A stretch of 51,565 nt of DNA, taken from contig JAGBIJ010000033.1 in NCBI GenBank assembly GCA_017935045.1, forward strand, positions 1 to 51,565, in the 5' to 3' direction. The DNA comes from Muribaculaceae bacterium. GTDB taxonomy: Bacteria > Bacteroidota > Bacteroidia > Bacteroidales > Muribaculaceae. The position numbers and the translations under genes were made by a program. The notes under the pieces are model-generated. The model did not search any database. It was given only the letters and a program-made list of their open reading frames with translations, and was not told the origin of the DNA. Positions 1 through 8,529 of the stretch are shown in pieces; within the stretch, counting starts at the first letter, position 1; each line of letters begins with the position of its first letter.

Positions 1-57
1 GAAGTTGTCTATCAGCACTTCGGGCAGGATTGCTCTGAGCAGTTGGTCTGGTTTCAT
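1..57 (-). CDS. Transposase N-terminal region, cut by window edge
   Basis: Only the first 19 codons are inside the window. They start at the ATG at 57 and read MKPDQLLRAILPEVLIDNF. The pattern LL-x3-LP-x3-DNF resembles the N-terminal region of ISAon1-type transposases of Bacteroidota; this is from memory of the family, and 19 residues cannot prove it. A good -7 box (TAACTTTG, 65-72 on the minus strand) lies just upstream, and a 22-bp sequence that recurs at 9479-9500 lies further upstream at 98-119, as expected for an IS end. Alternative: a short conserved hypothetical protein. Confidence 0.45.
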   Translation of the reverse strand, partial: MKPDQLLRAILPEVLIDNF

Positions 58-119
58 TCTGCAAAGTTAACACTATATTCCGACATCTGCTGCGCCCACC
101 GGAAAAATCCGCTGACCCG
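1..119 (-). mobile_element. Probable left end of an insertion sequence
   Basis: The stretch contains the start of a transposase-like ORF, its promoter-like box, and at 98-119 a 22-bp sequence found again with one mismatch at 9479-9500. The similarity between the two copies stops at about base 119, which would be the IS boundary. The element would sit just downstream of the tRNA-Lys terminator. Inference; the other end is outside the window. Confidence 0.35.
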
Positions 120-162
120 AAATTCGGCTTGACCCTGTATTCTGCCGGATAGGGTAAAATTA

Positions 163-196
163 AAAACGCTGGAAATCAAGTGATTTTCAGCGTTTT
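163..196 (-). terminator. Rho-independent terminator of tRNA-Lys
   Basis: On the minus strand the stem CGCTGAAAATCA pairs with TGATTTCCAGCG across a 2-nt loop and is followed by TTTTTAATTTTA. It lies about 20 nt past the tRNA 3' end. Confidence 0.85.
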
Positions 197-217
197 GCGG
201 TAGAAGTTCGGACTTCT

Positions 218-293
218 TGGTGATCCGCGTGGGGTTCGAACCCACGACCCCAACATTAAAAGTGTTGTGCTCTACCAGCTGAGCTAGCGAATC
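218..293 (-). tRNA. tRNA-Lys (anticodon TTT)
   Basis: On the minus strand the gene runs from G293 to A221, with the CCA end encoded at 220-218. The acceptor stem GATTCGC pairs with GCGGATC. The anticodon loop is CTTTTAA, giving anticodon TTT (Lys, AAA/AAG). The T arm has GTGGGTTCGAACCCCAC. A promoter at 343-374 and a terminator at 163-196 show a single-gene transcript. Confidence 0.97.
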
Positions 294-342
294 ATCGTTG
301 TTGCTGTCCGTAGGAGGTCGCTCTCTTTTCGGATTTGCGGTG

Positions 343-374
343 CAAAGTTAGCCATTTTTTTTGGTTTGGCCAAA
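343..374 (-). promoter_or_regulatory. Promoter of tRNA-Lys
   Basis: Minus strand: TTTG at 374-371, a 20-bp spacer, then TAACTTTG at 350-343. This is the Bacteroidota vegetative sigma consensus. Confidence 0.8.
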
Positions 375-555
375 TTATTTTAATGTTTTTTATTCGCATG
401 TTGGGTATATTGCTGATTGTCTTGCGTTTATCGGTTGTGCTGCTTTGGCTGGTTTTCCCTTTGTGCGGCTGGCTGTTGTGGAGATTTATATATTTGATTG
501 GTAATTATAGCAGTGTCGTATATGATGTTTGGTTGGAAAGATAGTCGGTTTTTTC

Positions 556-586
556 TTGCTGCTTCCGATTTTTATTATTACTTTTG
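556..586 (+). promoter_or_regulatory. Promoter of bioB
   Basis: TTG at 556-558, a 20-bp spacer, then TACTTTTG at 579-586. It gives a leader of roughly 90 nt before the bioB ATG. Confidence 0.7.
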
Positions 587-680
587 TATGCAGTAAGATG
601 CCGTAGAATGTAATAATGTGTATGCGGTATTTGCAATTTCTCCTTATTGAAGCTCTCAATCAGCGGAGAGCCAGACGTTT

Positions 681-1715
681 ATGAGAATTGATCACAATGA
701 AAATGTAGTTGACGCGGAGGTCGTTGCCGACCGTGTGATTGCCGCTGTGCGGGAATATCGGGCTTCCGCTTCGCCGCTTGAGCATGCTGCCTGTCTGGTA
801 GATGCTGAGGAGGCTCTCGCTTTGGCGGAGTATCCTGATGTGGATGCGCTGTGTGACGCCGCTGACAAGATAGTCAGAGCCTGTTGTGAGGCCGGGCATG
901 TGGATACGTGTTCCATTATCAATGCGCGTGCCGGTCTTTGCGGCGAGGATTGCGCCTGGTGTGCGCAGGCTACCCGCTACAAGACGGGATGCGTCACGTA
1001 CAATGCCATTGACCTGGACGAGGTGTTTGAAGCAGCTTCGGCTAATGAAAGAGCCGGTGTCCGCCGTTTCTCGATGGTAACGAGCGGCCGTAAGGTCTCT
1101 GATAAGGATTTGCCGCATTTTCTGGCCATCTATAGCGAACTGGGCAAGAGGACTGGCTTGAGTCTATGCGCGTCTATGGGATTGCTTGACCGTGGGCAGA
1201 TGCATAAATTGCGCGAGGTCGGAGTGCGTCGCTATCATTGCAATATGGAGACGTCGGAGCGTTTTTTCTCTAAATTGTGTAGCAGCCATACTCCTGCTGA
1301 CAAGAAAGCGACTATTGCCGCCGCGCGGGCCGAGGGCATGGAGATCTGCTCGGGCGGTATCATCGGCATGGGCGAGAGTATGCGTGACCGTGTGGAGTTT
1401 GCCATGGAGTTGCGTTCGCTTGGTGTGGATTCTGTGCCGATTAACATACTTAATCCTATGAAGGGCACTCCGTTGGAGAATATTCCGCTTATTGGCGAGG
1501 AAGAAGTAATCCGCACTGCGGCCATGTTCCGATTCGTGCTGCCTACGCAGAACATCAGGTTTGCCGGAGGCCGGGCGCGTATGAGCGAGGCGTCGACAAG
1601 GCGCATGCTGCGCGGCGGTGTCAACGGAATAATGATGGGCGACCTGCTGACTTCTGTGGGCAACAAGATGGAGCAGGACCGGCGCATGCTGGCCGAACTC
1701 GGACTGCATACGTAG
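681..1715 (+). CDS. bioB: Biotin synthase BioB
   Basis: Radical SAM enzyme that inserts sulfur into dethiobiotin, the last step of biotin synthesis, in the cytoplasm. The protein is 344 residues, normal for the family. The radical SAM cysteines are C87, C91 and C94 (CGEDCAWC), and the C-terminal RFAGGR stretch carries the arginine that touches the auxiliary 2Fe-2S cluster. Other BioB signatures are visible: the CSGGIIGMGE loop, and PINILNPMKGTPLE near the substrate site. The ATG at 681 follows a leader with a consensus promoter. prfB starts 69 nt downstream in the same direction. No other bio genes are in the window, so bioB stands apart from bioADFC here. No BirA-type operator was recognised. 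Confidence 0.97.
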   Translation: MRIDHNENVVDAEVVADRVIAAVREYRASASPLEHAACLVDAEEALALAEYPDVDALCDAADKIVRACCEAGHVDTCSIINARAGLCGEDCAWCAQATRYKTGCVTYNAIDLDEVFEAASANERAGVRRFSMVTSGRKVSDKDLPHFLAIYSELGKRTGLSLCASMGLLDRGQMHKLREVGVRRYHCNMETSERFFSKLCSSHTPADKKATIAAARAEGMEICSGGIIGMGESMRDRVEFAMELRSLGVDSVPINILNPMKGTPLENIPLIGEEEVIRTAAMFRFVLPTQNIRFAGGRARMSEASTRRMLRGGVNGIMMGDLLTSVGNKMEQDRRMLAELGLHT

Positions 1716-1784
1716 AGGCGCCCGAATCCCAATCATAATTACGAACTCTCATCACAATACATATAAGAAGCCACAAGACTACTT

Positions 1785-2900
1785 ATGATTACGCAAGAAC
1801 AGTTGAAAGAGGTAGCGGAGCGCCGGGACGCACTGCACCGTTATCTGGACATTGACACTAAGAAAATACAGGTGGAGGAAGAAGAACTCCGCACCCATGT
1901 ACCCGATTTTTGGAACGATCAGAAGGCCGCCGAGGCTCAGATGCGCAAAATCAAGGAGCTGCGTTACTGGATAGAGAATTACGAGGCTCTGTCGAAACAG
2001 GTGGAGGAGCTGCAGCTGGCTTTCGATTTCGTTAAGGACGACCTTATCACCGAGGAGGAGCTGGATGCGCTGTACGCCTCGGTAATGGCGGACACCGAGC
2101 GGCTTGAGTTGCGCAATATGCTGCGCCGTGAGGAGGACAAGCTGGGTGTCGTGCTTAAAATCAATTCCGGCGCCGGAGGTACCGAGAGCCAGGACTGGGC
2201 GCAGATGCTGATGCGCCTGTATCTGCGCTGGGCCGAGCGCCACAATTACAAGACATCCATAGCCCAGCTCCTGGAGGGCGATGACGCCGGTATCAAGTCG
2301 GCTACTATCAATATAGAGGGCGACTACGTCTACGGCTATCTCAAGAGTGAGAACGGTGTCCATCGTCTGGTGCGCGTCAGCCCTTACAACGCCCAGGGCA
2401 AGCGTATGACCTCGTTCGCATCCGTCTTCGTCACTCCGCTGGTAGACGACACCATCGACATACAGATATCTCCGGCGGCCATCAGTTGGGATACTTTCCG
2501 CTCCGGCGGCGCCGGCGGCCAGAACGTCAACAAGGTGGAGTCCGGAGTGCGTCTGCGTTACCAGTACAAAGATCCTTACACCGGTGAGGAGGAGGAAATA
2601 CTGATTGAAAACACCGAGACGCGTGACCAGCCGAAAAACAAGGAGAACGCTCTGCGTCATCTGCGCTCCATCCTTTATGAGAAGGAGATGCAGCACCGTA
2701 TGGCCGAACAGGCCAAGGTGGAGGCCGGCAAGAAGAAGATAGAGTGGGGCAGTCAGATCCGTTCATACGTCTTCGACGATCGTCGCGTCAAGGATCATCG
2801 TACCGGTTATCAGACTTCAGATGTAGGCGGCGTGATGGACGGTGACATCGACGATTTCATCAAGGCGTATCTTATGGAGTTCGCCGCTACACTTGACTGA
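1785..2900 (+). CDS. prfB: Peptide chain release factor 2
   Basis: Class I release factor for UAA and UGA codons. At 371 residues it is full length. The catalytic GGQ is at about 244-246 (GGAGGQNVNK), and the conserved GWGSQIRSY-like segment is near the C terminus. Two points stand out. The anticodon-like tripeptide, SPF in E. coli RF2, reads SPY (199-201); I recall this form as usual in Bacteroidota. The programmed +1 frameshift that controls RF2 in many bacteria is absent: the region after codon 20 reads TAT CTG GAC ATT in frame, with no CTTTGAC stop-shift site. It heads a run with the nucleotidyltransferase (2-nt gap) and obgE (13-nt gap), which suggests one transcript. Confidence 0.97.
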   Translation: MITQEQLKEVAERRDALHRYLDIDTKKIQVEEEELRTHVPDFWNDQKAAEAQMRKIKELRYWIENYEALSKQVEELQLAFDFVKDDLITEEELDALYASVMADTERLELRNMLRREEDKLGVVLKINSGAGGTESQDWAQMLMRLYLRWAERHNYKTSIAQLLEGDDAGIKSATINIEGDYVYGYLKSENGVHRLVRVSPYNAQGKRMTSFASVFVTPLVDDTIDIQISPAAISWDTFRSGGAGGQNVNKVESGVRLRYQYKDPYTGEEEEILIENTETRDQPKNKENALRHLRSILYEKEMQHRMAEQAKVEAGKKKIEWGSQIRSYVFDDRRVKDHRTGYQTSDVGGVMDGDIDDFIKAYLMEFAATLD

Positions 2901-2902
2901 TC

Positions 2903-3952
2903 ATGGGCGCTTCCGCTTTTCCGTGTGCTGAGTGTGTGGTCAGCTCCCAATCTGACATCGCCTCGGCGCTGGATCGCATCAACCGGCTCAGCGGGATTCC
3001 TCTGAACCTGTTTGTGGCCGATGCCGGCGGCCGACTGCTCGGTTCGCTTACCGACGGCGACATACGACGCGGTCTGCTGGCTGGCAAGTCACTGTTGTCG
3101 CCCGTTACCGAAGTGATGAATAGTCAGTGCCGCAGGCTGCATCTCGGCGCCGACAATCTTCATAGCTTCCAGCAAGCCCGTGCCCTCGGTCTCGGTCTGC
3201 TCCCGGTGGTAGACGCAGACGACCGTATCGTCGGCATAGCCAACCTGCGCGAGCTGCGCTCCATGCTGCCGCTCGACGCCATCCTTATGGCCGGAGGGCG
3301 CGGCGAGCGGCTGCGTCCGCTGACGCTGACCACTCCCAAACCGCTGCTGCCCGTAGGCGACCGTCCTATCATCGACCACAATGTCTGTGCGCTTGCCTCA
3401 TACGGTATAGCGGATATCTACGTGACGGTCAATTATCTGCGCGAGCAGATCGAGGCGCACTTCGCCGCCCCCGGACATCCGGCCCGCGTTACCTGTGTAC
3501 GCGAAGACAGCCCGCTCGGCACGTTCGGCTCGGTGGCTCTGGTGCCGGAGCTGCACCACGACAATGTGCTGGTCATGAACTCCGACCTGCTTACCACCCT
3601 CAACTTCGAGCGCATGTATGAGCATCATGTCGCTACCGGAGCAACGCTTACCATGGCTGCAGTGCCTTACTCGGTCAGCGTCCCGTATGCCATTCTCTCC
3701 ACTGACGAGGAGCGTGTACTCGGTTTTGAGGAAAAACCTACCTACAACTATTTTGCCAATGCCGGCGTTTATATAGTGCGGCGCGAGGCCCTCGGCAGTC
3801 TCGACGGCCGGACTCGCGTAGATGCCACGGATTTCATCGACTCCCTGCTTGCCTCTGGCCGGAAAGTGTCTTACTTCCCCATCGACGGCACCTGGATCGA
3901 CATAGGTTCTCCAGACGATTACCGCATGGCTTGTCGCAAAATGACTTGTTAA
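2903..3952 (+). CDS. Sugar-phosphate nucleotidyltransferase with N-terminal CBS pair
   Basis: The first ~118 residues look like a CBS-domain pair ([21 protein letters not shown], then [17 protein letters not shown]), which usually senses adenine nucleotides. From ~125 on it is a GT-A nucleotidyltransferase: signature [27 protein letters not shown], and NSDLLT as the metal-binding segment. The family makes NDP-sugars from sugar-1-phosphate and NTP for surface glycans; the layout matches LegF/PtmE-like enzymes and GDP-sugar pyrophosphorylases. The exact sugar cannot be read from sequence. The start is 2 nt after the prfB stop and obgE follows 13 nt later, so expression is tied to housekeeping genes rather than to a capsule locus. 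Confidence 0.9.
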   Translation: MGASAFPCAECVVSSQSDIASALDRINRLSGIPLNLFVADAGGRLLGSLTDGDIRRGLLAGKSLLSPVTEVMNSQCRRLHLGADNLHSFQQARALGLGLLPVVDADDRIVGIANLRELRSMLPLDAILMAGGRGERLRPLTLTTPKPLLPVGDRPIIDHNVCALASYGIADIYVTVNYLREQIEAHFAAPGHPARVTCVREDSPLGTFGSVALVPELHHDNVLVMNSDLLTTLNFERMYEHHVATGATLTMAAVPYSVSVPYAILSTDEERVLGFEEKPTYNYFANAGVYIVRREALGSLDGRTRVDATDFIDSLLASGRKVSYFPIDGTWIDIGSPDDYRMACRKMTC

Positions 3953-3965
3953 CAACTTACGCATA

Positions 3966-5141
3966 ATGGCAGATTCCAATTTCATAGACTATGTCAAGAT
4001 ACTTTGCCGCAGCGGCAAAGGCGGCGCAGGCTCGCGCCACTTCCACAGAGCCAAATATGTACCCAAGGGAGGCCCGGACGGAGGCGACGGCGGCCGCGGC
4101 GGCCATATCATACTGCGGGGTAACCGCAATATCTGGACTTTGCTCCATCTGCGTTACCAGCGTCACATCTTCGCTACCGACGGCGAGAGTGGCGGCGCGG
4201 GCCGCTCTTTCGGCAAAGATGGCGAAGACCGGATAATAGAGGTGCCCGTAGGCACTGCCGTCTTCGATGCCGAGACAGGACAGTTCCTTGCAGAAATTAC
4301 TGCAGACGGCCAGGAAATCAAGCTGCTGCGAGGGGGTAAAGGCGGCTTGGGCAACTGGCACTTCGCCACTCCTATCAACCGCGCTCCCCGCTACGCCCAA
4401 CCCGGCCAGCCGGCTATTGAAAAAAGCATAATCCTTGAGCTGAAGCTGCTCGGAGACGTAGGTCTCGTAGGCTTTCCCAACGCCGGCAAATCCACCTTGC
4501 TGTCAGCTATCTCCGCCGCCAAGCCCAAGATAGCCGATTATCCGTTTACTACAATGGAGCCCAGTCTCGGTATAGTATCTTATCGTGACGGCAAGTCGTT
4601 TGTGATGGCCGATATTCCCGGCATTATAGAGGGCGCCAGCGAGGGCAAAGGTCTCGGGCTGCGCTTCCTGCGCCACATAGAGCGCAACGCAGTGCTTCTG
4701 TTTATGATTCCCGCCGACACTGCCGACATACGCAAGGATTACGCCGTGCTGCTCCACGAGCTTAACGAGTTCAATCCCGACCTGATGGACAAAGGGCGCG
4801 TACTCGCCATTACCAAATGCGACATGCTTGACGAAGAGCTTACCGATGCCCTTCGCGCCGAGCTGCCGGACGGGGTGCCGTCAGTCTTCATCTCAGCCGT
4901 GACAGGCCAGGGGCTGCAGGAGCTGAAAGACCTGCTCTGGCACGAAGTGAACAGTGATGCCGCCAAAGCCACATTGACCATTACCCATCGTCCGCTCGAT
5001 GTCAGCCACCGCGTTCCCGAAGAAGACGAATTCGTATTCGAGCAGGAAGACGCCGGCGACGACGGTCCGCAGCTGCTTACCGACGAAGACTGGAACGACG
5101 AGTTCTGGGAGGAAGAATCCTCCGTCAACTCCGGTAAATAA
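3966..5141 (+). CDS. obgE: GTPase Obg (ObgE/CgtA)
   Basis: Essential ribosome-associated GTPase of 50S assembly and stress control. The glycine-rich Obg fold (about 1-160) is followed by the G domain: G1 GFPNAGKST, switch [10 protein letters not shown]3 [10 protein letters not shown]4 TKCD, and G5 SA. G4 is TKCD rather than NKxD; the family tolerates T at this place. After ~335 there is a highly acidic tail rich in E and D, variable between species. At 391 residues the length is normal. It is the last gene of the prfB run, with a hairpin terminator at 5149-5190. Confidence 0.97.
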   Translation: MADSNFIDYVKILCRSGKGGAGSRHFHRAKYVPKGGPDGGDGGRGGHIILRGNRNIWTLLHLRYQRHIFATDGESGGAGRSFGKDGEDRIIEVPVGTAVFDAETGQFLAEITADGQEIKLLRGGKGGLGNWHFATPINRAPRYAQPGQPAIEKSIILELKLLGDVGLVGFPNAGKSTLLSAISAAKPKIADYPFTTMEPSLGIVSYRDGKSFVMADIPGIIEGASEGKGLGLRFLRHIERNAVLLFMIPADTADIRKDYAVLLHELNEFNPDLMDKGRVLAITKCDMLDEELTDALRAELPDGVPSVFISAVTGQGLQELKDLLWHEVNSDAAKATLTITHRPLDVSHRVPEEDEFVFEQEDAGDDGPQLLTDEDWNDEFWEEESSVNSGK

Positions 5142-5148
5142 ATGAACA

Positions 5149-5190
5149 GGAGGGTGCAGTCAGATTGTCTATTGCACTCTCTCCCTTTCT
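5149..5190 (+). terminator. Terminator after obgE
   Basis: GGAGGGTGCA (5149-5158) pairs with TGCACTCTCTCC (5173-5184) with one bulge, followed by a T-rich tail. Confidence 0.6.
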
Positions 5191-5311
5191 ATGTTTTCTT
5201 TCGCACTTCAATAATATCTACAAGGCAGATATATAGGTGGATATAAATTGTTTATTGTATGCTTTGGTTCAGATAATTATGTTCAAACAGCATTAAGTAA
5301 AATAAATTCGT

Positions 5312-5319
5312 TATATTTG
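5312..5319 (+). promoter_or_regulatory. -7 box before the GT14 gene
   Basis: TATATTTG about 20 nt before the first ATG of the glycosyltransferase gene; no clear -33 element. Confidence 0.45.
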
Positions 5320-5339
5320 CAGACTTGAAATACAATGAA

Positions 5340-6244
5340 ATGCCAATGAACATAAAGAAAAAGCATGCCTATTTAATAATAGCCCATTCAGATGAGTACT
5401 GCCTAAATCATCTTTTGAAATGCCTTGATGATTCAAGAAATGACATTTATCTGCTTATTGATACAAAAAGCTCGCTGAATATAAGTTTTCAGCCTTGTAA
5501 CAGTTCTCTGCATTTTGTAGAAAGATACGATATAAGATGGGGAGACCTTTCTTTGGTAAAAGCGGAGTTGAGATTGATAGAGACGGCTACTGCAAATGGG
5601 CGTTATTCCTATTACCATCTGCTGTCTGGCCAAGATTTACCTATTAAGACGCAAGATTATATACATGATTACTTCGGCTCATTGCCGTCAGGTAGCAATT
5701 TGATAGGATTTTGCTCTGACAACGGGCTGGATAAGGTCTTTGACGAAAGAATATCGTATCGGCTTTTTTTACAAGAAATTTGCGTGACAATGGAATTAGG
5801 GGGAGAGTATTAAGTAAATTACGGGCCATGGCGCTCAACTTTCAAAAATCTTTAGGCCTTACGCGGAAGTTTAAGGATTATGAAATAAGAAAAGGAGCCC
5901 AATGGTGTTCGTTTACTGATGAATTCGCGCGTTACGCCATATCCAGAAGCAGATGGATTAAAAAGACATTCTCACATATCTTTGCTCCTGATGAGATTGC
6001 ATTGCAGACTTTGATTTGGAACTCTCCGTTTAAGCATACTATACATAATCTTAATGATGAATACGAGGGATGCATGAGAGCTATCGATTGGAATCGCGGT
6101 AGACCATATATCTGGAGAAAAGGAGATTTTGATGAGTTGATGGAATCAGGTAAGTTGTTTGCGAGGAAGTTTAATTCAATAGTCGACAAGGAGATTATTG
6201 ATATGGTATATAATCGAATAATGTCTGTAAATCAAGGTAAATAA
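5340..6244 (+). pseudogene. GT14-like glycosyltransferase, split by a -1 frameshift
   Basis: The two halves together look like one core-2/I-branching N-acetylglucosaminyltransferase of ~300 residues. The first frame (ATG 5340 or better 5346) has the start AYLIIAHSDEYCLNHLL and the segment YYHLLSGQDLPIKT typical of GT14; it stops at 5811-5813. The second frame continues with RKGAQWCSFT, PDEIALQTLIWNSPF and a tryptophan-rich end to 6244. The frames join without loss if the ribosome slips back one base at T-TTT-TTA (5765-5771). The gene is clearly more AT-rich than its neighbours and stands alone, which suggests transfer. It could be a decayed gene, a phase-variable tract, a programmed frameshift, or a sequencing error. 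The enzyme would decorate a surface glycan. Confidence 0.75.
5763..5771 (+). other. T7 run and slippery heptamer in the GT14 gene
   Basis: Codons CTT TTT TTA contain T-TTT-TTA in the 0 frame, the X-XXY-YYZ pattern for -1 slippage. After a slip the next codon is ACA at 5771, opening the frame that runs to 6244. No strong hairpin is evident downstream. Confidence 0.6.
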
Positions 6245-6272
6245 GGCATTGCTGTGTGTAAATTGCACATTG

Positions 6273-6304
6273 ACCCTAAAAGTATTGTGCATAACTTTTT
6301 GGGT
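6273..6304. terminator. Hairpin between convergent genes
   Basis: ACCCTAAAAGT (6273-6283) pairs with ACTTTTTGGGT (6294-6304) with one mismatch. It lies between the convergent GT14 gene and beta-barrel gene and could terminate either. Confidence 0.4.
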
Positions 6305-6351
6305 GCAGTTCACATCATTGCCGAGGTTTCTGTATGGTATGATAGTTGTTA

Positions 6352-8433
6352 TTAAAGTCGTTTCATTTCTTCTTCGGCTGCCGAAGAACCTTTATATTTG
6401 CTCTTGCTGGGCTGGAAGTTGTAGATAATATTGAGGGACACTCCCCGGTGGTCATAGCTTTGGCGTTTGTCAACGTATACACCGTATGTATTCATAGTCC
6501 AGTCGTTGTTTGCTGAGTTGAACATATCGGTTGCAGACAGTTTGACGGTCAAGGATTTGTTCAGGAATGTCTTTCCGATCGATGCGTCCATCGTGAACCA
6601 TGATGCACCAAAGCGGTTGGTGTGCATATCTCCATGTGAGCTGCCGCTGATATTTGCTGTAATCGTCCACCCCTTAGGGATGGAGAAAGTATTGTCGAAA
6701 TAATAAGAAAATATCGGCTTGTTGTATCGGTGATTATCAAGCTGTAACCGCTGTCTATACATACCAACCGTAACATTAGGAGTCCATCGGCGTATGGGCT
6801 GGCTCCAGACAAGATAGAGATTCAGAGTTGAAACGTCGATATTCACAGGGTGCATAAGTAGCTGGAGATTGTTGGCGGGATATACCTGCTTGACAAAAGC
6901 GTATGTATCGAGAGAACGTGTATAATCAGCCTGGAGCATGAAGCCTTTCCATAAGCCTAACAGCTGAATGTCATGCATCCTCTGGTCACGCAGCCCCGGA
7001 TTGCCGCCCTCGATTTGGTGCAAGCCCGTGTAACTAAGCGAACCTGTAAGCTGCGAATATGACGGCTTGACTGTCGCCATTTTATAGCAGAGGCTTATCT
7101 GCGATTCTTTGTTAAAAGAGTATCCGAGCGACACGTCTGGCGTCAACAGATGGTCGCGGCGACTTACATCTTTGTCGCGTATGGCGTTAACCTTAAAGTC
7201 ATAATCGACATATTCATATCTTGCCCCCGCAGAAAGGGAGAATTTGCCGAACATACGTGACCAGGAAGCGAACAAAGCGGCGGAAGTTTGCCGTGCATCA
7301 GTAAGTGATGAGGGGATATATTCACTGACAGCAGTGTTCAGCATACGGTAATCAAGCGAAGTATGGGTATAACTGTCTTGCGTTCCGACGGTAAAATCTC
7401 CTTTCCCGAGAGGAATATTAAGATATAGCTTTCCTGCCCAGAGAGTCGATGCCCTTTCATCTGTAGAGTTTACTGTCGGATTAGACGATGCGGGATAAGT
7501 AGTGGCTACGGAATTGCTCTCATTTGAGCGGCGGAAATCGCCGTCAAAGTGCAGTAGATATTTACCGGCGAACGTATTTTCATAATATAGGGAAACAAGA
7601 TGACTTTGCGCCCTGATACGCTTGTCTATATTATTGCTGATTGCCGGGTTATCATTAAGCCATTCGCAGCCTGTGTTTTTGAAGTTACCGCGTTCAGGAT
7701 TGTAACGGTAGTATGCTCCCAACGATTGCGGACCATCGGAATAGTTGAATCCGGTCTTGACAACGCCTGTTGTAGTCGGGTATGTAATGTGCTGAGAACT
7801 GCCTACTGCTGTTTTCATGCCATCGTAAACGAGAGTATTGGTCGTTACTCCTTTTGCGAATGAGTTATAGCGTTTTATCGTACCGTTGGCAAATAACTCC
7901 CAGTTACCGATTCGATAGCTTAGGGCGAGGTAATCCAAAACCGACCATTTGCGGCGACATTCAAGTAAAAACTGGTCGGTAAGCGATAGCCCCTTCACGA
8001 AATTACGCCGTGTCGTGATTTTAAGTACTGCTCCGGTTGTACTGGTGTAAGCTGCTCCGGGAGCCATAAGCAATTCCACCTTCTTCAAATTGGAAGAAAG
8101 CAGCTGTCGTAGCTCCTGTTCGTCGCGCATGGGGCGCCCGTCGATATAGATTTCAATATTGTTCTTACCTATGACACTGACGGCGTTGTCCTCAACCGTA
8201 ATCATCGGCAACTGCGCAAGAACATCGAGAGCGGTGCCGAGATCAGCAAGGTTGGTGCCGGGAATAGTTGAAACGAGGGTAGAGCCGACTAATTTAGTAG
8301 CCGGCTGTTTAGTGGTTACGACTGCCTCCTGAAGTTCGCAAGGAAGGCTGTCTGCCGCTTCCCGGTTCTGTGTATAACCGCTTTCAACAAAGAGAAAGAC
8401 GGTCAGAATTGGTATTAGAATTTTAGATTTCAT
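6352..8433 (-). CDS. TonB-dependent-receptor-like outer-membrane beta-barrel protein
   Basis: A 693-residue outer-membrane protein starting at the ATG at 8433 (MKSKILIPILTVF..., signal peptide to about residue 21). A TTG start 21 nt upstream is possible but unlikely, since it sits in an inverted repeat. The N-terminal part has a plug domain (VSVIGKNNIEIYIDGRPM, VELLMAPGAAYTSTTGAVLKI), followed by a large barrel of alternating aromatic strands, as in the outer-membrane beta-barrel family (OMP_b-brl_3). It lacks the carboxypeptidase-like domain of SusC and has no SusD partner. The ligand is unknown. It is preceded on the same strand by a membrane regulator (8530-9360) and by three direct repeats at 8492-8518, so it is probably that regulator's target. 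Confidence 0.88.
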   Translation of the reverse strand: MKSKILIPILTVFLFVESGYTQNREAADSLPCELQEAVVTTKQPATKLVGSTLVSTIPGTNLADLGTALDVLAQLPMITVEDNAVSVIGKNNIEIYIDGRPMRDEQELRQLLSSNLKKVELLMAPGAAYTSTTGAVLKITTRRNFVKGLSLTDQFLLECRRKWSVLDYLALSYRIGNWELFANGTIKRYNSFAKGVTTNTLVYDGMKTAVGSSQHITYPTTTGVVKTGFNYSDGPQSLGAYYRYNPERGNFKNTGCEWLNDNPAISNNIDKRIRAQSHLVSLYYENTFAGKYLLHFDGDFRRSNESNSVATTYPASSNPTVNSTDERASTLWAGKLYLNIPLGKGDFTVGTQDSYTHTSLDYRMLNTAVSEYIPSSLTDARQTSAALFASWSRMFGKFSLSAGARYEYVDYDFKVNAIRDKDVSRRDHLLTPDVSLGYSFNKESQISLCYKMATVKPSYSQLTGSLSYTGLHQIEGGNPGLRDQRMHDIQLLGLWKGFMLQADYTRSLDTYAFVKQVYPANNLQLLMHPVNIDVSTLNLYLVWSQPIRRWTPNVTVGMYRQRLQLDNHRYNKPIFSYYFDNTFSIPKGWTITANISGSSHGDMHTNRFGASWFTMDASIGKTFLNKSLTVKLSATDMFNSANNDWTMNTYGVYVDKRQSYDHRGVSLNIIYNFQPSKSKYKGSSAAEEEMKRL

Positions 8434-8457
8434 GCTTTGCAAATTTGTCTGCAAAGC
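8434..8457. promoter_or_regulatory. Inverted repeat just before the receptor start codon
   Basis: GCTTTGC (8434-8440) and GCAAAGC (8451-8457) flank a 10-nt centre. It ends right at the ATG on the minus strand and overlaps a weak -7-like TTGCTTTG (8459-8452), so it may act as an operator or a leader hairpin. Confidence 0.4.
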
Positions 8458-8491
8458 AAGTAAAAATGATACGTTCAGGCCTAAAAATTTG

Positions 8492-8518
8492 TCTGACTTT
8501 TATCTGACAAATTCTGAC
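8492..8518 (-). promoter_or_regulatory. Three TCTGAC direct repeats, candidate regulator site
   Basis: TCTGAC occurs at 8492-8497, 8503-8508 and 8513-8518, that is every 11 and 10 bp, one helical turn. OmpR/PhoB-type winged-helix proteins bind such tandem direct repeats. The array lies 35-85 bp upstream of the receptor start and directly after the winged-helix regulator gene. Confidence 0.55.
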
Positions 8519-8529
8519 AATACTATATG

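Larger units (their letters stand above)
294..680. other. Gene-free stretch between tRNA-Lys and bioB
   Basis: AT-rich spacer holding the tRNA-Lys promoter (minus strand) and the bioB promoter (plus strand). A short ORF at 383-544 would encode a very hydrophobic peptide, but nothing else supports it. The bioB leader has a small hairpin at 652-671 (GCTCTC / GAGAGC) ten bases before the ATG. Confidence 0.6.

Noticed and set aside
335-544. 69-codon hydrophobic ORF between tRNA-Lys and bioB
   Set aside because: It overlaps the tRNA promoter if taken full length, has no promoter of its own, and its hydrophobic, T-rich makeup is what AT-rich spacer DNA gives by chance.
5780-6244. Second half of the GT14 gene as an independent gene
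   Set aside because: It has only a TTG start, no upstream signal, and continues the first half's family without a gap.
8434-8454. TTG start adding seven residues to the receptor
   Set aside because: The ATG at 8433 begins a normal signal peptide, and the extra codons lie in an inverted repeat.
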